From: Lepraria neglecta
Taxonomy: Eukaryota > Ascomycota > Lecanoromycetes > Lecanorales > Stereocaulaceae
Assembly: GCA_033220425.1 (NCBI GenBank)
Contig: CM065648.1
Coordinates: 1,302,001 to 1,366,000, forward strand
Length of the DNA stretch: 64,000 nt
Reading direction: 5' to 3'
Shown: in pieces, positions 1 through 12,168 of the stretch
Layout of the letters: each line of letters opens with the position of its first letter
How positions within the stretch are numbered: the first letter of the stretch is position 1
The notes under the pieces: generated by a model
The model's input: the letters and a program-made list of their open reading frames with translations, nothing else
Database searches by the model: none
What the model was told of the DNA's origin: nothing
Program-made: the position numbers and the translations under genes

Positions 1-429
1 TAGAGTGGGCGGCGATTATATACCTCAGTCATAGAGGGGCTTTTCAATATGCGCGAGTGCGCCTCGCGATCTCATGGAAAACAATACCATCCTCAAAGCT
101 TTTCGGGCTTTCCACTGAATCTTAAATCGGAAATGCTTGGCTCTTAAGTGGACCAGAAATCGCGGACTCTGGTTGGGAAGATTGAGGTGAAATTTCGGCC
201 TTGCTGTCAATCATGAGGCAGGTTGTCCACTTAAATCTGAGATTTCGAAATAACGTTACGGCCATGCTGTTCCTGTTAGGAACAATGACAATCCTCATCG
301 ATGCTTCCAACAATGCCTCTACAACCCGACCGCCTCTACCAATAACGCTAACGCCACAGATAGTATTTTTACATAGATATACCATTAGTTGCAGGACGCT
401 CGAACTCTCACCATGAACTGATTATTCGT

Positions 430-790
430 CACAGTACTGGACACCCTCAAAGATATAGCCAAGTATCCCAGCATCAATCGCGTGGAGCAAACGCCATTGG
501 AATGCAGAATCCCTGGTTACGACTGCACACTGCAAATCGACGAAGAGCGGCCCGAGCGTACGAGCCCACCTTTACTTGAGTATCTGTCTGTCATTAAAGC
601 TGCGAAGATCCTTCCGTATTGGATGAAAGACCAGGGTAGGTGGTCTGAGGCGTTTTCGGCGGTGGATATTGATGGAATGGTTGTTGGAAGGGGAGGTATT
701 CTACGGCGTTCATGATGTACGGTTTTTGGTGTTTGTGGAGAGCGCTGTTGGTCGTCTTAGCCTCTGTGCGCGGAGCTTCCAACGGATGTT
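430..790 (+). pseudogene. Remnant of an unrecognised fungal protein gene
   Basis: An open stretch from about 445 to 713 encodes a protein-like segment (EYLSVIKAAKILPYWM, then GRWSEAFSAVDIDG and a GMVVGRGGILRR end). In frame upstream it is cut by a TGA two codons after an ATG near 414, and it stops at a TGA near 713, after which a neighbouring frame continues for about 25 codons. I read this as the C-terminal part of a decayed gene. The family is not recognised and no function is proposed. An uncharted upstream exon is the alternative explanation for the missing start. Confidence 0.3.
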
Positions 791-2498
791 AGCAACGGCT
801 GAAGCAATTTGAGTAGAATCCCTACTAAGAGGCTAAATGCCATAAAAAAGTGGCGACTTTGGCTGGTAACCTTGGTCTGCTGGAGCACGGACGCGAAGAT
901 TTGAATCGACGTTTTCTTATTCGGTTGATCACTATAGATACCCTCCCTTGGTGGAGTACTTGAGCCTCGTATTCACTCTATAAGGAAGTGTCCTCCTAAA
1001 TCAGACCTTCACGACGCAAGTTTGTTGTTGTTGTTGAAGCATGTAAATGAGTTAAATCCACCACACTAGTATCTGAGCTAGGAATGGATAGTTTACATGC
1101 ATGTGGGCAGTGGTAAATACGTTTATTCGTACTGGCTGGCTGCCGGTGTCTGGAATGCGCTAGCTTCACGAGAAGACGAGCCGGAAACTGGGCCCACATG
1201 ATGGAAGAGGGAGTGTTTAGTTTCAGGCCTTGTTTCCTGTTCAGAGTACTTTAATATGAATCAGAGAGACTGCCTACAAATTCTCCATCCCTTCACTCAG
1301 CCTTTCCAGAATGTAGCCTTCCCCTCCCATCGAAATTGACTCTCTCGCCCTCCCAGAAAATAAGGTAGGGCAACCCCACGCCGAGGCGTAAATTCTTTGC
1401 TACGCCAGAGTACGGCATCTGTGATGTTTGAAGTACCTCTCGTGCTTCTTTATGCTGGTGTAGCCGAGTGCGCCCTCCAAGCCCCCACGTATAGTGGAAG
1501 GCTTGATGGACTTAGGCTCTGTCTGGTGAGGACAGGTAGTGACCTGAGCCACCGAGGAGCGATGGCAGCGATCTCGGACGTCTGGTCTTACGTTTTCGGA
1601 TCTGCATAGACGCAGAGCAAGGAGTGGGACAGCAGCCGCGGAGTTCCCACTCTGGCTCATTTCGACCAACCCTGCAGCGCAAAACTTCGAGTATGATTTA
1701 CGACGATTTACGGATTGCGCATTACTAGACAGGTACAAAGGACAAAAGACGGTGAAAACACTGGGACGCCAGCTTTCAATGCCGCTGAAGTTGAAATTCG
1801 AGGTATCCGCGCTAGCGCTTCCTTGCGGATCACACTCACGCCATGAAAAGGTTTCACGTTTGACAAATCGCTACGAGCAATGACGGCGTTTTTTTTTGCC
1901 ACCGCCTGGCGATGACCTCATACAGGTGTGACATGCAAATTTGTCATAGAGGGGAAATGTACTTGGCAATTAACGGGTGTGCAAGGAAAGGGCAAACAGT
2001 ACAGGGAAGGAATGGTCGGTTTTATGCTACCTTTACCCACCTAGTCACTCATCTACAGCTTACGAATTCCAGATCTATCACTTCCCTCCTCTTACCCAGC
2101 TTTCCGACCTCTTTTCAAGCATTCTTGGTCACTGTTTCAGAAAGGAACAGGGAAGTATTGCACCATAGAACGCTGGACGTCGAAAGCGAGCACTGCAGAC
2201 AGATGCATGATACGCAAAAAAGCTTTTTTTAACGTGGCCATGATGCCATATTTTGAAATGCAGCACGATTGAGACTAAGATGATGCCTTTGACAATCGAC
2301 GAAATCTTTTCGGCTCTTGCAAGAAATGCACCGGTACTGCTGAAGAATTAAAGTATGCAATGTACACATTTCCAATGCGCATTTAGAAGTGAAACAGGGC
2401 ACAATCCACATTCGAGCGCCGATGCTATGCATATTGACTTTTGATGACTGATTGAAATGCTGAAAAGGATGTCTGAAGTGGTATAACCCAAACGACAC
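791..2498. other. No gene seen
   Basis: About 1.7 kb with only short frames on both strands, none protein-like or linked by credible splice sites. It probably includes the downstream region of the CCHC gene on the minus strand. Confidence 0.5.
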
Positions 2499-4842
2499 CT
2501 ACCAGCGGCGGCTAGAGGTCATTAGAAAACTTGCTGAGACATAAAGACAGACACACTCACCCATATGCGGCCTCAACCTTCGGTTGGCGCCTCTTGTACT
2601 TGGGTGTAATGTCGTCCTCCTGGCGTCTTGCAGGAGTCTCTTCTTCATCAGAGGCAGAATCGCGGCGCGTATAGCTACGCTTACGGCTGCCTGTTCGCTC
2701 TGAACGAAACTCAATCGGAGACTTCACCTGTTCATCCACCCCATAATTGAAATGACCATTACCGAAGTCCGCACCATTAGTGTTGTAATTGTATGTGTTC
2801 ATGTAGCGAGGTCCACCAGACAATGGGCTTCCGTCTGCGCCCTCAGGGAAGGAGTGCTGACGGTATGGCGGCGGAGGAGGTCCATAGCCCTGAGGATACT
2901 GCGGTGATCCATTGGTGTGATAGTCCTGAGGCAGGTGCGACACTTCTGCTTTTGATGAGCTTCTACTACGGGGCATGTGGTTCTCGTTCGGTGAGCCGTG
3001 CGTTGAGGTATGATAGGGTCCACCGTTTGCTACCACAGGCTTTGGTGGCCCTGTGACACCGAGCGAGGCCAGCACATCTTCGGTCTCCCGTACAGACTTG
3101 GGCACTTTCTTGGAGACCGCTGATTGAGGTGGACTGTCCTCTTCTTGCTTTACCTTGATCTGGCTACCATTTGGATTCTCTGATACCGCTGATTGTGGTG
3201 GAGAGCCATGCTTGGCTTTTGCAAGTTGTCGATATCTTTCCATGTCAGCTGCTCTAGCTTTTAACTCCGCTAGGTTGCGTTCCAAAGTCTCAAGATCGCC
3301 ACGGAAGTCGCCGGAATTTTGTCTGGCGGAGACACTGTGGGAATGGCTTCTAGATTTCCTGGTCGCGTCTTCACTGGCCTCTCCGTTCACATAGCGCTCA
3401 CGAAGTTTAGAAAGGATTTCGTCAAGAGCGGCGACATTGTCATCCCTGGGGCGCTCGGAGAAAATGGGGTCATCTTTGTGATCTTTCCAGTACTTTGAGT
3501 CTTTGATGTTTTCGTAGAGAGTCTTTAGACTGGTATCTCGCAAATACTTCGACTGGCAGAAGCCGTTCCTCTCTGGCGCCGGAGGTGCTATGGGGTATAG
3601 TGTATCTGCAACCACGAAATTGGCTGGAAGAGGCATACCGATTAGATTGATTGGAGGAGAAACCACAGTGTTTCGTAAATGAAAATTACTACCAGCTAGA
3701 GATGGGCTGGGCGGCATGTCAGGTACGTCGAGCAAGTTCAGGTCATCCTCTTCAGTTTCAGGATCGGTATCCCCATTCTGTTGTGGGTCCGCAAAATTAG
3801 AACTAGGTTGCACAGAAGACCAACTTTGCTGCCCATAATTGCTTACTACCGTATCTACTGCGTTTCCTGAAGGCTGCTGGCCATACTGGACTGGATTCGC
3901 GTCTGCTGTGGACGGTGGCGTCTGGTGTATTTGCGAATACCGAGGGTGATACTTCTGAGAGGCTGACCCATACTGGGAACTTTGAGGAGATGCTTGACTC
4001 GGCTGATGAGCCCTATTGGGATAACCTGCAGCTTGAGTAGAAGACGCCTGGTACGATTGTTGCTGGTAGAGAGGACCTTGCTGGTGGTGGTTACCTGGCT
4101 GATAAGCTTGTTGGTATTGGTAGTACTGTTGCCATTGCTGCTGAATGTAGTGCTGCTGAGCTGGGGATTGAGCCGATGTTGGAGTCGTAGGGCTATGCTG
4201 TGGCTGATATTGGGGATAACCAGGCTGGCATTGGGGCCCTGGTGCTGGTGGATACCCTTGAGGAGATGCGTGGGGGTGATTGACATGCGGCTGGGTTTGG
4301 TACCTAGTCACCACTGTACTACCCGGCCTTGGACACTTTAAAGGATTTGCAAATTTGACCGGGTCTAGAGACCCTCTTTGAAGTCTATTAGGAACAGGAA
4401 TGCAGTGCTCGGATCAAGAGAAGACTTACGCTGGCACTTCACGCTTGGGCTCAGGGCAATCTTGTGCGAAGTGATCAGGCGAAGCACAATTATAGCAGGC
4501 TTGAGGCACTGTTATCTGGGATTGAGGTCGACCATAAGCAGGGTTGGGCTGCTGCTGATAATGTTGCTGGTGTGCTCCATGTTGAGGAGCACCATGCTTC
4601 TGAGGAGGATGCTGTTGTGAAGGGTACTGTTGCGGTGCATTCTGCTGCTGGTAGCCCTGATACCCTTGTTGCTGAGGCTGATGGTGATGGTTTGGTTGGT
4701 ACTGCTGAGGCTGAGGATGCTGCCCAGGCTGTGAATACTGTCCGGCCTGTTGATACTGCGAAGGTTGCTGATAGTGCGGGGTTCGTTGGTATTGCGGAGG
4801 CGGCTGTTGTTGTTGAGGACGCTGCTGCCACTGAGTGGACAT
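2499..4842 (-). CDS. Gln-rich CCHC zinc-knuckle protein
   Basis: Three exons: 4842-4430, 4375-2561 and a 13-nt last exon 2511-2499, giving 746 aa. The first exon is almost pure Gln/Pro/His/Tyr low complexity and ends with one CCHC knuckle (CYNCASPDHFAQDCPEP, about residues 115-131). The second exon opens with more Gln/Tyr/Pro repeats, followed by a more conserved block (TLYPIAPPAPERNGF, SKYLRDTSLKTLYENI), a predicted helix rich in Leu/Glu/Arg (ETLERNLAELKARAADME), and a basic C-terminus. CCHC knuckles bind single-stranded nucleic acid, so an RNA-associated role is an inference; the prion-like N-terminus would suit a granule protein. The last exon is chosen because a clean GTGAGT donor lies at the unspliced stop and a CTAATGA branch plus CTCTAG acceptor follow 49 nt on, giving the tail YGRRW. 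Two acceptors (4375, or about 11 nt upstream) keep frame for intron 1. Confidence 0.8.
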
Positions 4843-5534
4843 CGCAACAGACCTCTGTTCCCTCTAGTTCTAGAAGCGGCGAGGATTGTACATTTATCAG
4901 AACAGGTAGATTCTGTGCCCCGCGGTTGAAACCCTCGACTTAAGGAAGTAGCGGCTCTTGACGAGCACAACTGGATGTAAAGAAAGAATGAAGTTGGTTG
5001 TTATTCCCGATAGGAGACTTTACAAGGAACTGAGCGAAGGAACATTCTTTTGTTGATGAGACAGGGTGTGAATGCAAGAGCAAGTTTACTCAGGTTCCTT
5101 TAGGGGCATAGGTATACCTGATGCATTCTGACATGGTTGAGGAGATCTGAGACTTGCATCAATAAAAGTAGAGACTCCGTCTTCTTTCAGAGGATCCACA
5201 GTGATAAAGAGTAGAAGGTCCAAGTCCGGATTGTTGACACAGGGTGAGTGGTGGTGGTGTCTCAGTCAAGACGTGGAGAGAGCAAATTAGACGTCATGTT
5301 CGTATAATACGCTAACGTTTTAAAGATTTTCTACAAAATTCGGCTGACTGTAGACATGTTTACCAAGCTTTTGCTTCTTTTAAGCTATGAAATGACGTTC
5401 ACAGTAAGAGCGCAAAATCCATGATGATTGTGAGACATCGGTCTCAGCAGGCTTCAGCACTGCACCCTCAAAGGAGAGCTTCCCAAATAAGAAGAGCTGT
5501 TTGAGAGCCCTGTAGTGGTCTCGGGAGGCAAAAG
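4843..5534. other. Divergent intergenic region
   Basis: About 690 bp between the start of the CCHC gene (minus strand) and the start of PPG1 (plus strand), so it must carry both promoters. No open frame or repeat of note. Confidence 0.5.
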
Positions 5535-6643
5535 ATGCCCGGTCTTCCTGGTATGTCTTGCAACAAGGCCTTCCAAGAAGACTAGAACGCTAACATATAG
5601 TTATAGCAAGTGTTGATCTGGACGAATGTATAGAAAGACTCTACAAGAAAGAATTACTCGCAGAATCTGTCATAGAGGCGATATGCGCCAAAACAAAGGA
5701 ACTTCTCATGAAGGAGAGCAACGTTGTACATATCGCGGCACCAGTCACAGTTGTCGGGGATATACATGGACAATTCTTCGATATGATAGAGATCTTCAAG
5801 ATCGGAGGGTTTTGTCCGGATACTAACTACCTTTTTCTAGGTATGGCATTAAAGTTCGGAGTCGAGCATGACTTCCAAGAGATGAGTGGGGTCATCAACA
5901 CACAGATAGCTAACCATCTCGTAGGTGACTACGTTGACCGCGGCCTTTTCTCCGTCGAAACAATCTCCCTCCTCGTCTGCCTCAAACTCCGCTATCCCCA
6001 GCGCGTCCACCTCATCCGCGGCAACCATGAATCGCGTGGTGTCACACAATCCTACGGCTTCTACACTGAATGCAATCGCAAATATGGCAATGCTAATGTC
6101 TGGCACTATTTCACGGACATGTTCGACTTTCTCACTCTATCCGTCGTCATAAACAATGAGATCTTCTGCGTGCATGGAGGATTGAGCCCAAGCATACACA
6201 GCATAGATCAGATTAAGATCATCGATCGTTTTAGGGAGATACCGCATGAGGGACCCATGGCGGATCTGGTGTGGAGTGATCCAGACCCGGAAAGGGATGA
6301 GTTTTCGCTCTCTCCAAGAGGGGCTGGCTATACTTTCGGAGCACAGGTCGTAAAGAAATTTCTCGACGTAAATAAGATGGATCACATATTGCGGGCACAT
6401 CAGCTATGTCAGGAGGGATATCAAGTGCTGTACGATAACATGTTGACGACGGTGTGGAGTGCACCAAACTACTGCTACAGATGTGGTAATATGGCAAGTG
6501 TGTTGGAGGTCAGTGATACTGGGGCGCGGCACTTCAATATTTTCGATGCGGCACCCGAGAACGATCTGCCCAGGGGAGAACAGCAGAACCAGCCGAATCA
6601 AGGGCAAGACGGACAGGGCGTTGTGGTAGAATATTTCCTTTGA
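5535..6643 (+). CDS. PPG1: PP2A-like Ser/Thr phosphatase catalytic subunit Ppg1
   Basis: Exons 5535-5550, 5601-5840 and 5925-6643 give 324 aa. All signature motifs of the PPP family are present: GDIHGQ, GDYVDRG, RGNHE, the later metal-binding HGGLSP, and a C-terminal YFL. The N-terminal block (LDECIERLYKKELL, KESNVVHI, PVTVVGDIHGQFFDM) fits the Ppg1 subgroup better than PP2A proper, PP4 or Sit4. Ppg1 works with the Far/STRIPAK-type complex in yeast; that partner is family knowledge, not visible here. The start is a 16-nt first exon (MPGLP) joined by a GTATGT donor. Its acceptor is ambiguous (5600 or 5606), changing two residues. Intron 2 (84 nt) has no stop and a length divisible by three, so unspliced mRNA stays open across it. 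Confidence 0.93.
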
Positions 6644-6795
6644 GATACCATTGCATACATCTGGGAGTTAGAGGCGTGTTGGAAAGTGACTAGAATCTTC
6701 GGCAGGAATCACTAAAGCATCATGTTGGACAGTAAAAGCAATGTATCATTGCTATATATGACTGTGTCAATGCTAATGACTCCATATGCCGATGT

Positions 6796-7778
6796 TCACT
6801 TTTGCCATTCCTTAGTGATGTCAAAGGACCATTCGAACTTCAAATACTCATACCCGTCGTCATCCATGAACTTCGAAAGCGTATCATAGTGGCCTCGTGC
6901 AAGCATGCCTGAGGGAGCCTCGTCTGGCTCGACTGTGGAAACGCTGTTAGGCATAATAATCATGGCCGCGTTGTATGGACTTACACTTCTTCTCATATAT
7001 CGGCTTCTCCTGTGTATTTGGCGCGAAGGAGCCCTACGCATTACTGTCAGCAACTATTGCTTCCCCACCTACAATTAGACATGGAAAACTCACAATCATC
7101 TCCTCATTCTTCGCGACTCTGATGCCCTTCCTCTTCGTGACCTGGAGATACTTCAATCCACTGAGAACGTCGTGCTGTACCACAAAATTCGCTTTCATGC
7201 GGAATTGAGCTCCTTCTTTGATGGTGAAGGGCTTTGTCTTCAAAGCTTCCACGGCGCCAGGAGCAGTCAGGTCAATTGTGATATCGGAACGATCTTCGAC
7301 TTCAAGAGCGAGTGCTTTGATCACGCAGCGACGTTGGTCTTTGGGGTCCACGCCGATTGGTGGGGAGGACGAGATGCCGAGAGAGGCTTTCCAGCGGTTG
7401 AGAGATTCATCGTTTTGGTCTGTACCATTTGCGTTAGCAACACATTTGCGTTAAGGAGAATAGTTGTGAGATGTATGAGCAAGAATGGAGAACGCTGGAA
7501 GAAGACTGCATGTCATGCTGAGGGGAAACAAGCCGCCATAGATTTCTCAGAACAGACAAAGCCTGCTGGCCATTGCTGGCAGGCTCAGAAAATACATCAC
7601 ACTGCCTTGAAATAAGGTCGATGCGGCTCTCAATACACTACAGGACAGAATATTTTGGGTTCAATCACCGCCAATGTTACTTACCCAGCTTCGCGTATTC
7701 CTCCACCGTCTTCTTCTCGCCGACCTTGAAGCCTTCGGTCTTGGAGGCCTGTAGATCGTCTTCGCCTTGGCTAGCCAT
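6796..7778 (-). CDS. RDI1: Rho GDP-dissociation inhibitor (RhoGDI)
   Basis: Four exons (7778-7685, 7419-7094, 7033-6985, 6932-6796) give 201 aa, the normal length of fungal RhoGDI. The N-terminal regulatory arm ends in TVEEYAKLG and is followed by the immunoglobulin-like prenyl-binding domain: SLGISSSPPIGVDP, YLQVTKRKGIRV, then GSFAPNTQEKPIYEKKF and EEAPSGMLARGHY, ending WSFDITKEWQK. It extracts prenylated Rho/Rac/Cdc42 GTPases from membranes and holds them in the cytosol in the GDP state. All junctions have consensus donors and acceptors, and the exon sum is divisible by three. It is convergent with PPG1, with about 150 bp between the stop codons. Confidence 0.95.
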
Positions 7779-8378
7779 CTTGTTCGCTTACAGATATAGG
7801 ATACTGATGCTGGACTAGCTTAATATCTGACAGCGGAAGGTGACAATGGGAGGGCAAGGCGAGCAAGGTTGATGGATGGTGGGGCTCGCCGCTCGCTTCA
7901 GTTCCTGTGAGTAGAACCAGTCCCATCGTGGGGCTAAAGCGCCATCCCGATTGCGACGAGCATTCGAAAGACGACGACCGAAACTTTACATACTTTGTTA
8001 AAACGGCATGACTTCATGACAGTGAGATAATTCACCTGCCACACAAATTTCATTTCAGCCACCAAAATTTCCGGTCTGGCCAGCCTCCCCAGATTTACCC
8101 CCCAAATTTGGCTTAGCCTGGAGACTTGACCCTGAACCCGGAAGAACATCGCATCCTGCGGCCCTCAGCCTTTTTCATCTATCCATCACTTACACATCAA
8201 TCGTTGCACCAGCATCATACCTTGCTTACGGCTACGTCGCCGACGATAAGATACGCGCCCGAGTCAATTGGCGATACCACCTTTCATCGCGCTTGGCATC
8301 CGCTCGTCAAAAACTTACCGTCGACGTCAGCATATCAATAATATTTCAAATCACAGACCGACGTGAGACAGTCTCGCG
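7779..8378. other. Divergent intergenic region
   Basis: About 600 bp between the starts of RhoGDI (minus) and the APSES-type gene (plus), expected to hold both promoters. No coding signal stands out. Confidence 0.5.
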
Positions 8379-9828
8379 ATGCCGTCCAAACAGGCGAATG
8401 GCGTGCCGGAGAGAACGTTGCCGCTGAAGAAGAATCCCATGCTTCACCCGGACAGGACACCAGATCGTATGTGTACCCCCCAGCAACTCGAATGTCGCGC
8501 GCATTGCTAATAGACCGCTATACAGATGCCGAACTCATCAAAAAGAGGCGGTTAGGCCAGACGACCCTTACTGTCAAGCCCGGCCTAGTTGGCACCCATA
8601 ACTCGACGAAGCCCGAGAATCTGGGCCCGTTCGATTATGCACACCTGAGAGCACCCCTGCCAGAGAAGCTCAAAGGATCTGAGATATTCGCGCCACATTC
8701 GAATCAGCCTACTCCAGAAGTCTACTTTCTCATGGTACGTCTCGCGAAACCTTCGAAGCGCTGGGATACAGACGACTGACGGATCGATTACCGATACAGA
8801 GACGGAGCAGCGATGGCTTTGTAAGCGCGACCGGCATGTTCAAAGCTGCTTTTCCATGGGCGAAGCATGCGGAAGAAAATGCCGAGCGGGACTACATTAA
8901 GACCCTTCCGTCTACCGCGCACGATGAAGTAGCTGGCAACGTGTGGATTAACGAGCACTATGGTGGGTTACACAAGCCAAAACGGAAGACGAGGAGCTAA
9001 CGAACTGTTAGCAATTGAACTTGCAGCTGAATACGGCATTGCACAATGGATCGCGGCTCTTCTCGACGATGCAGCTATTCCGCAGGCCTCCGAGGCTCCA
9101 GAAAAATCGATTTCACCTCCACCGAAGTTCAAATTTACTGCCAACGATAGAACTCATCTCCCACCACCAAATGGCACACCAGCCCGAGCTTCAACTCCAA
9201 AATCAAGAGGCCGCCCCCGAGCAAGCTCACCTGCAAAGAACGCCAGCCCAGCAAAGTCCACTAAGAAACCCCGGGCCACCAAGGCATCGAAGGAGGCAGA
9301 TCTAGCTACAGCGCGCGAGGCTAGTGCGGCTTTACAGGCAAATTTGGATGACGTGACATCCACAGCAGCATCCGAGTCGGTTGATGGTGAGAAAATTAAG
9401 GTCGAGGTAGAGTCGAATGTCGAAGTGAAGGGCAACACTGAGACTACTACCACGAATGTCAAGATCGAGATGCCTTCTGGCTCGCCAGAGCTTCCATTGC
9501 CAGAAAGCCCAGAAGAGATGATCGCCAAGGCGAAGGAGATGGTGGAAGAAGCCAAGAAGATTGACGGCGAGAGCAGCAAGTCCGCATCGAAACGCAAAGC
9601 AGAGGAATTAGACGATGATTCGGATGAGGTCGAAGGCAAAGAGCTTCAGCCAGCGAAAAAGGCCAGGCTTTTGGAGCAACAAATAAAGAAGGAGAAAGTA
9701 CGGACCAGAGCTATGATTGGTGTTGCTGCGACATTGGCAATTGGGTATGTGTATGAGAGAACTCGTTTGGTTTTCAAAAATGCTAACGCAAGCGCAGTGC
9801 CATTATTCCGTTCGTCATGCCGGGATAG
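8379..9828 (+). CDS. APSES/KilA-N domain protein with C-terminal membrane anchor (Bqt4-like)
   Basis: Five exons (8379-8466, 8526-8734, 8800-8962, 9012-9744, 9798-9828) give 407 aa. The first 180 residues form the APSES/KilA-N-like domain (RRLGQTTLTVKPGLVG, FDYAHLRAPLP, VYFLMRRSSDGFVSATGMF, WINEHY, ELAAEYGIAQWIAALLD). A long disordered, charged, Ala/Lys/Glu-rich linker follows, with SPAK motifs and a KRKAEELDDDSDEVEGK acidic stretch. The last exon completes a single hydrophobic helix (AMIGVAATLAIGAIIPFVM) and stops two codons later. This layout fits fission-yeast Bqt4, an inner-nuclear-membrane protein that ties telomeres to the envelope. Assignment to that family is by architecture; DNA binding as in other APSES proteins is not assured. 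The short final exon is decisive: without it the anchor is lost. Confidence 0.85.
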
Positions 9829-10545
9829 GTTCTTGATCCTGATATACTGCACTTGCACATCCATGGCTCAGGAGATTGCCAGTAGCAGCGGCATTGGATC
9901 AATCGCCCAAGTGCATTACGAAGCTTTCTTTCTGTCTTTATCATACCCCTCTGTTAGTGTTTTTTATAGGCACTGTCAAGTGCAGTCTGGATGGAGGAAG
10001 GCGTTGCGTGCGGCAGGGGAAGATTTGAGCCCATCGTAGGACTAGAAGCAAATAATACATCTAAATCACTGTACCTGAGAAGACCCTCAATGGCACGGAC
10101 CGTAGTAGGAGAACAGTCGCGTGGTTTTTGACATTACCAGACACGTGACCTGTCAAGATTGGCGCCCCCACTTCCTCCCCTCCATCATCTCTAACACCAC
10201 CGCACTATCACTGCCACTGCGCCTTGCGAACCATACACCTGCCTTTATCGCTTCAGGAATCCTTCACTACTGCGATGCCTGCATCAGCCACAGACTTTCG
10301 GGACTTATCGGGCTGGCATCCCTTCGTCCATTGGCTAATCAAGTTCTACACTACACAATCCGACCAGCCGAGGGATTTCAACAAGGACCCTCTCTAAAAC
10401 CACAGCCTGGGCCCGCTTCAGAGCCTCTCATGCCGCCTGGGAGCTTCCCTAGCTTTTGATTTCGCAGCATCTTCACTCTCTCTTCCTTCATACACCATAG
10501 AACATAGACCTTCTGCTTCTCCAACATTCCAACATCCCCGCCAAG
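9829..10545. other. Intergenic region between two plus-strand genes
   Basis: About 720 bp. It holds the 3' end of the APSES-type gene and the promoter of the dehydrogenase gene, with C/T-rich tracts near 10450-10520 just before the ATG. Open frames here look non-coding. Confidence 0.45.
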
Positions 10546-11939
10546 ATGAGGCCTGCCTTCTCCATCCGCTTCTGCCCCTCCCGCCTATGCTCAGTCGCCA
10601 ATCCGGCTGCCAACACCACCTCATTATCCACAGTCACACGACGCTCCTTTGCTTCTACACCTTCTAACTTAGCAACATGGGGATTTATAGGCCTTGGACG
10701 AATGGGTGAGCTTCACGCCTCCTTGTTGTGCGTGAAAGCCTGGATCCCTCGTCCAGGACGGCTTGTTCCATTTCAACAATGAATTGTGCTTACACGTCGG
10801 CATGTGCCCTCAACAGGGTACCCAATGGCAAAGAATTTGCGTGCAAAGATCCCAGCGAGCGATACGCTGATTATACACGATCGGAATGCGGAGGCTACAA
10901 CGAATTTCCTACAACATGCTGGTGGAGAGAGTAAGGGGATAGAGGTTGCCGGCTCGCCGAGAGTTGTGGCAGAGAAATCTGTGAGTGCTATCTGCTCTGC
11001 TACCTCCACCGATTGATTTTCTTCCATGATGAGGCATTTTCCAACCTCAAATGATCTAAGTTGGGAGCTCGCGTGATGCAGCTCTTTTCCATGATTCGAC
11101 TATTGCTTAAGCCAATCCTCTGACCTTTACCCCTCATACTCTTTTGCTCCTTCCGCCGCTCCCCGCATCAAGGCCATCCACTGATGCAAATGGTATAGGA
11201 AGTCATAATAACAACTCTCCCCGAGCCCTCGCACGTCAAAAACGTCTTTCACAACATCCTCAACCCACATCTACCACCACTAGACTCCTCCTCTAATGCA
11301 TCGGAACGCCTCTTCATAGACTGCTCTACCATCGACCCCACCTCCTCTCGCGAAGTCGCCAATGCCGTCCACGCCACGGCCCAAGGCCGCTTCGTCGACG
11401 CCCCAATGTCCGGCGGTGTTGTTGGAGCACGCGCTGCTACATTAATGTTCATGCTAGGAGCTAGCAGCAGAAGTGGAGGGTTGGTGAAGAGAGTGACGCC
11501 TATTTTAGAATTGATGGGGACCAAAGTCCTACATCTTGGAGAACAAGGCACGGGTCTATCCGGTAAATTGGCCAACAACTATCTATTGGCGGTCAGCAAC
11601 ATTGCTACTGCTGAAGCTATGAACCTTGGCCTGCGATTGGGATTGGATCCGCATACATTGGGAGAGCTGATCAATGGCAGCAGTGGGCGATGTTGGAGCA
11701 GCGAGGTGAATAACCCTGTGCCCGGTATCAGTCCCGGTGCCCCTGCAGAGAAGGATTATGAGGGAGGCTTTGGGGTTGAGTTAATGAGGAAAGATTTGAG
11801 ACTTGCCATGGAGGAAGCGAAACGAGTGGGGGCAAAGGTCGACATGGGTGAAAAGGCGGGAGGCGTGTATGCTGAAGTGGAGACGGCGGAGAAGGGCAAG
11901 GACTTCAGTATAGTGTATAGATGGCTTGGGGGACGATGA
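10546..11939 (+). CDS. 3-hydroxyisobutyrate dehydrogenase, mitochondrial
   Basis: Three exons (10546-10705, 10817-10980, 11199-11939) give 354 aa. The first 35 or so residues are rich in Arg/Ser/Ala with few acids, as in a mitochondrial presequence (RRSFASTP near the likely cut). The Rossmann NAD motif follows (WGFIGLGRMGYPMAKNL), then the substrate-binding FVDAPMSGGVVGA and the catalytic-lysine motif GTGLSGKLANNYLL, and a C-terminal helical domain ending YRWLGGR. The enzyme oxidises 3-hydroxyisobutyrate to methylmalonate semialdehyde in valine breakdown. The second intron is long for this window (218 nt) but both ends are consensus and the phase fits (KS/EVIITTLPEPS). Other beta-hydroxyacid dehydrogenases share the fold, so the substrate is a family-level call. 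Confidence 0.92.
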
Positions 11940-12168
11940 AATGCATGCGTGGGTGGCGAGACGTGTAGTCATGGTTGTATAATTTGCCTCTTCTGTTTGG
12001 ATGGGGTTGAAAGCACGGAACGGTAGGACCTCCAACTTGGAAAGGCAGGTCTCCTTGCATATTGAGTGTTAAGTACGATTCCATGATGCTTAGCTTTGCA
12101 GAATTGTCACTTCCCATTCCGGCTAGCGGGTGAGTCCAAATACGCTATGTGATATCACTTTGCTGTAA

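Noticed and set aside
3982-4943. Long plus-strand open frames opposite the CCHC gene
   Set aside because: They are antisense shadows of CAG/CAA-rich repeats and have Leu/Ala/Val-biased composition with no splice logic.
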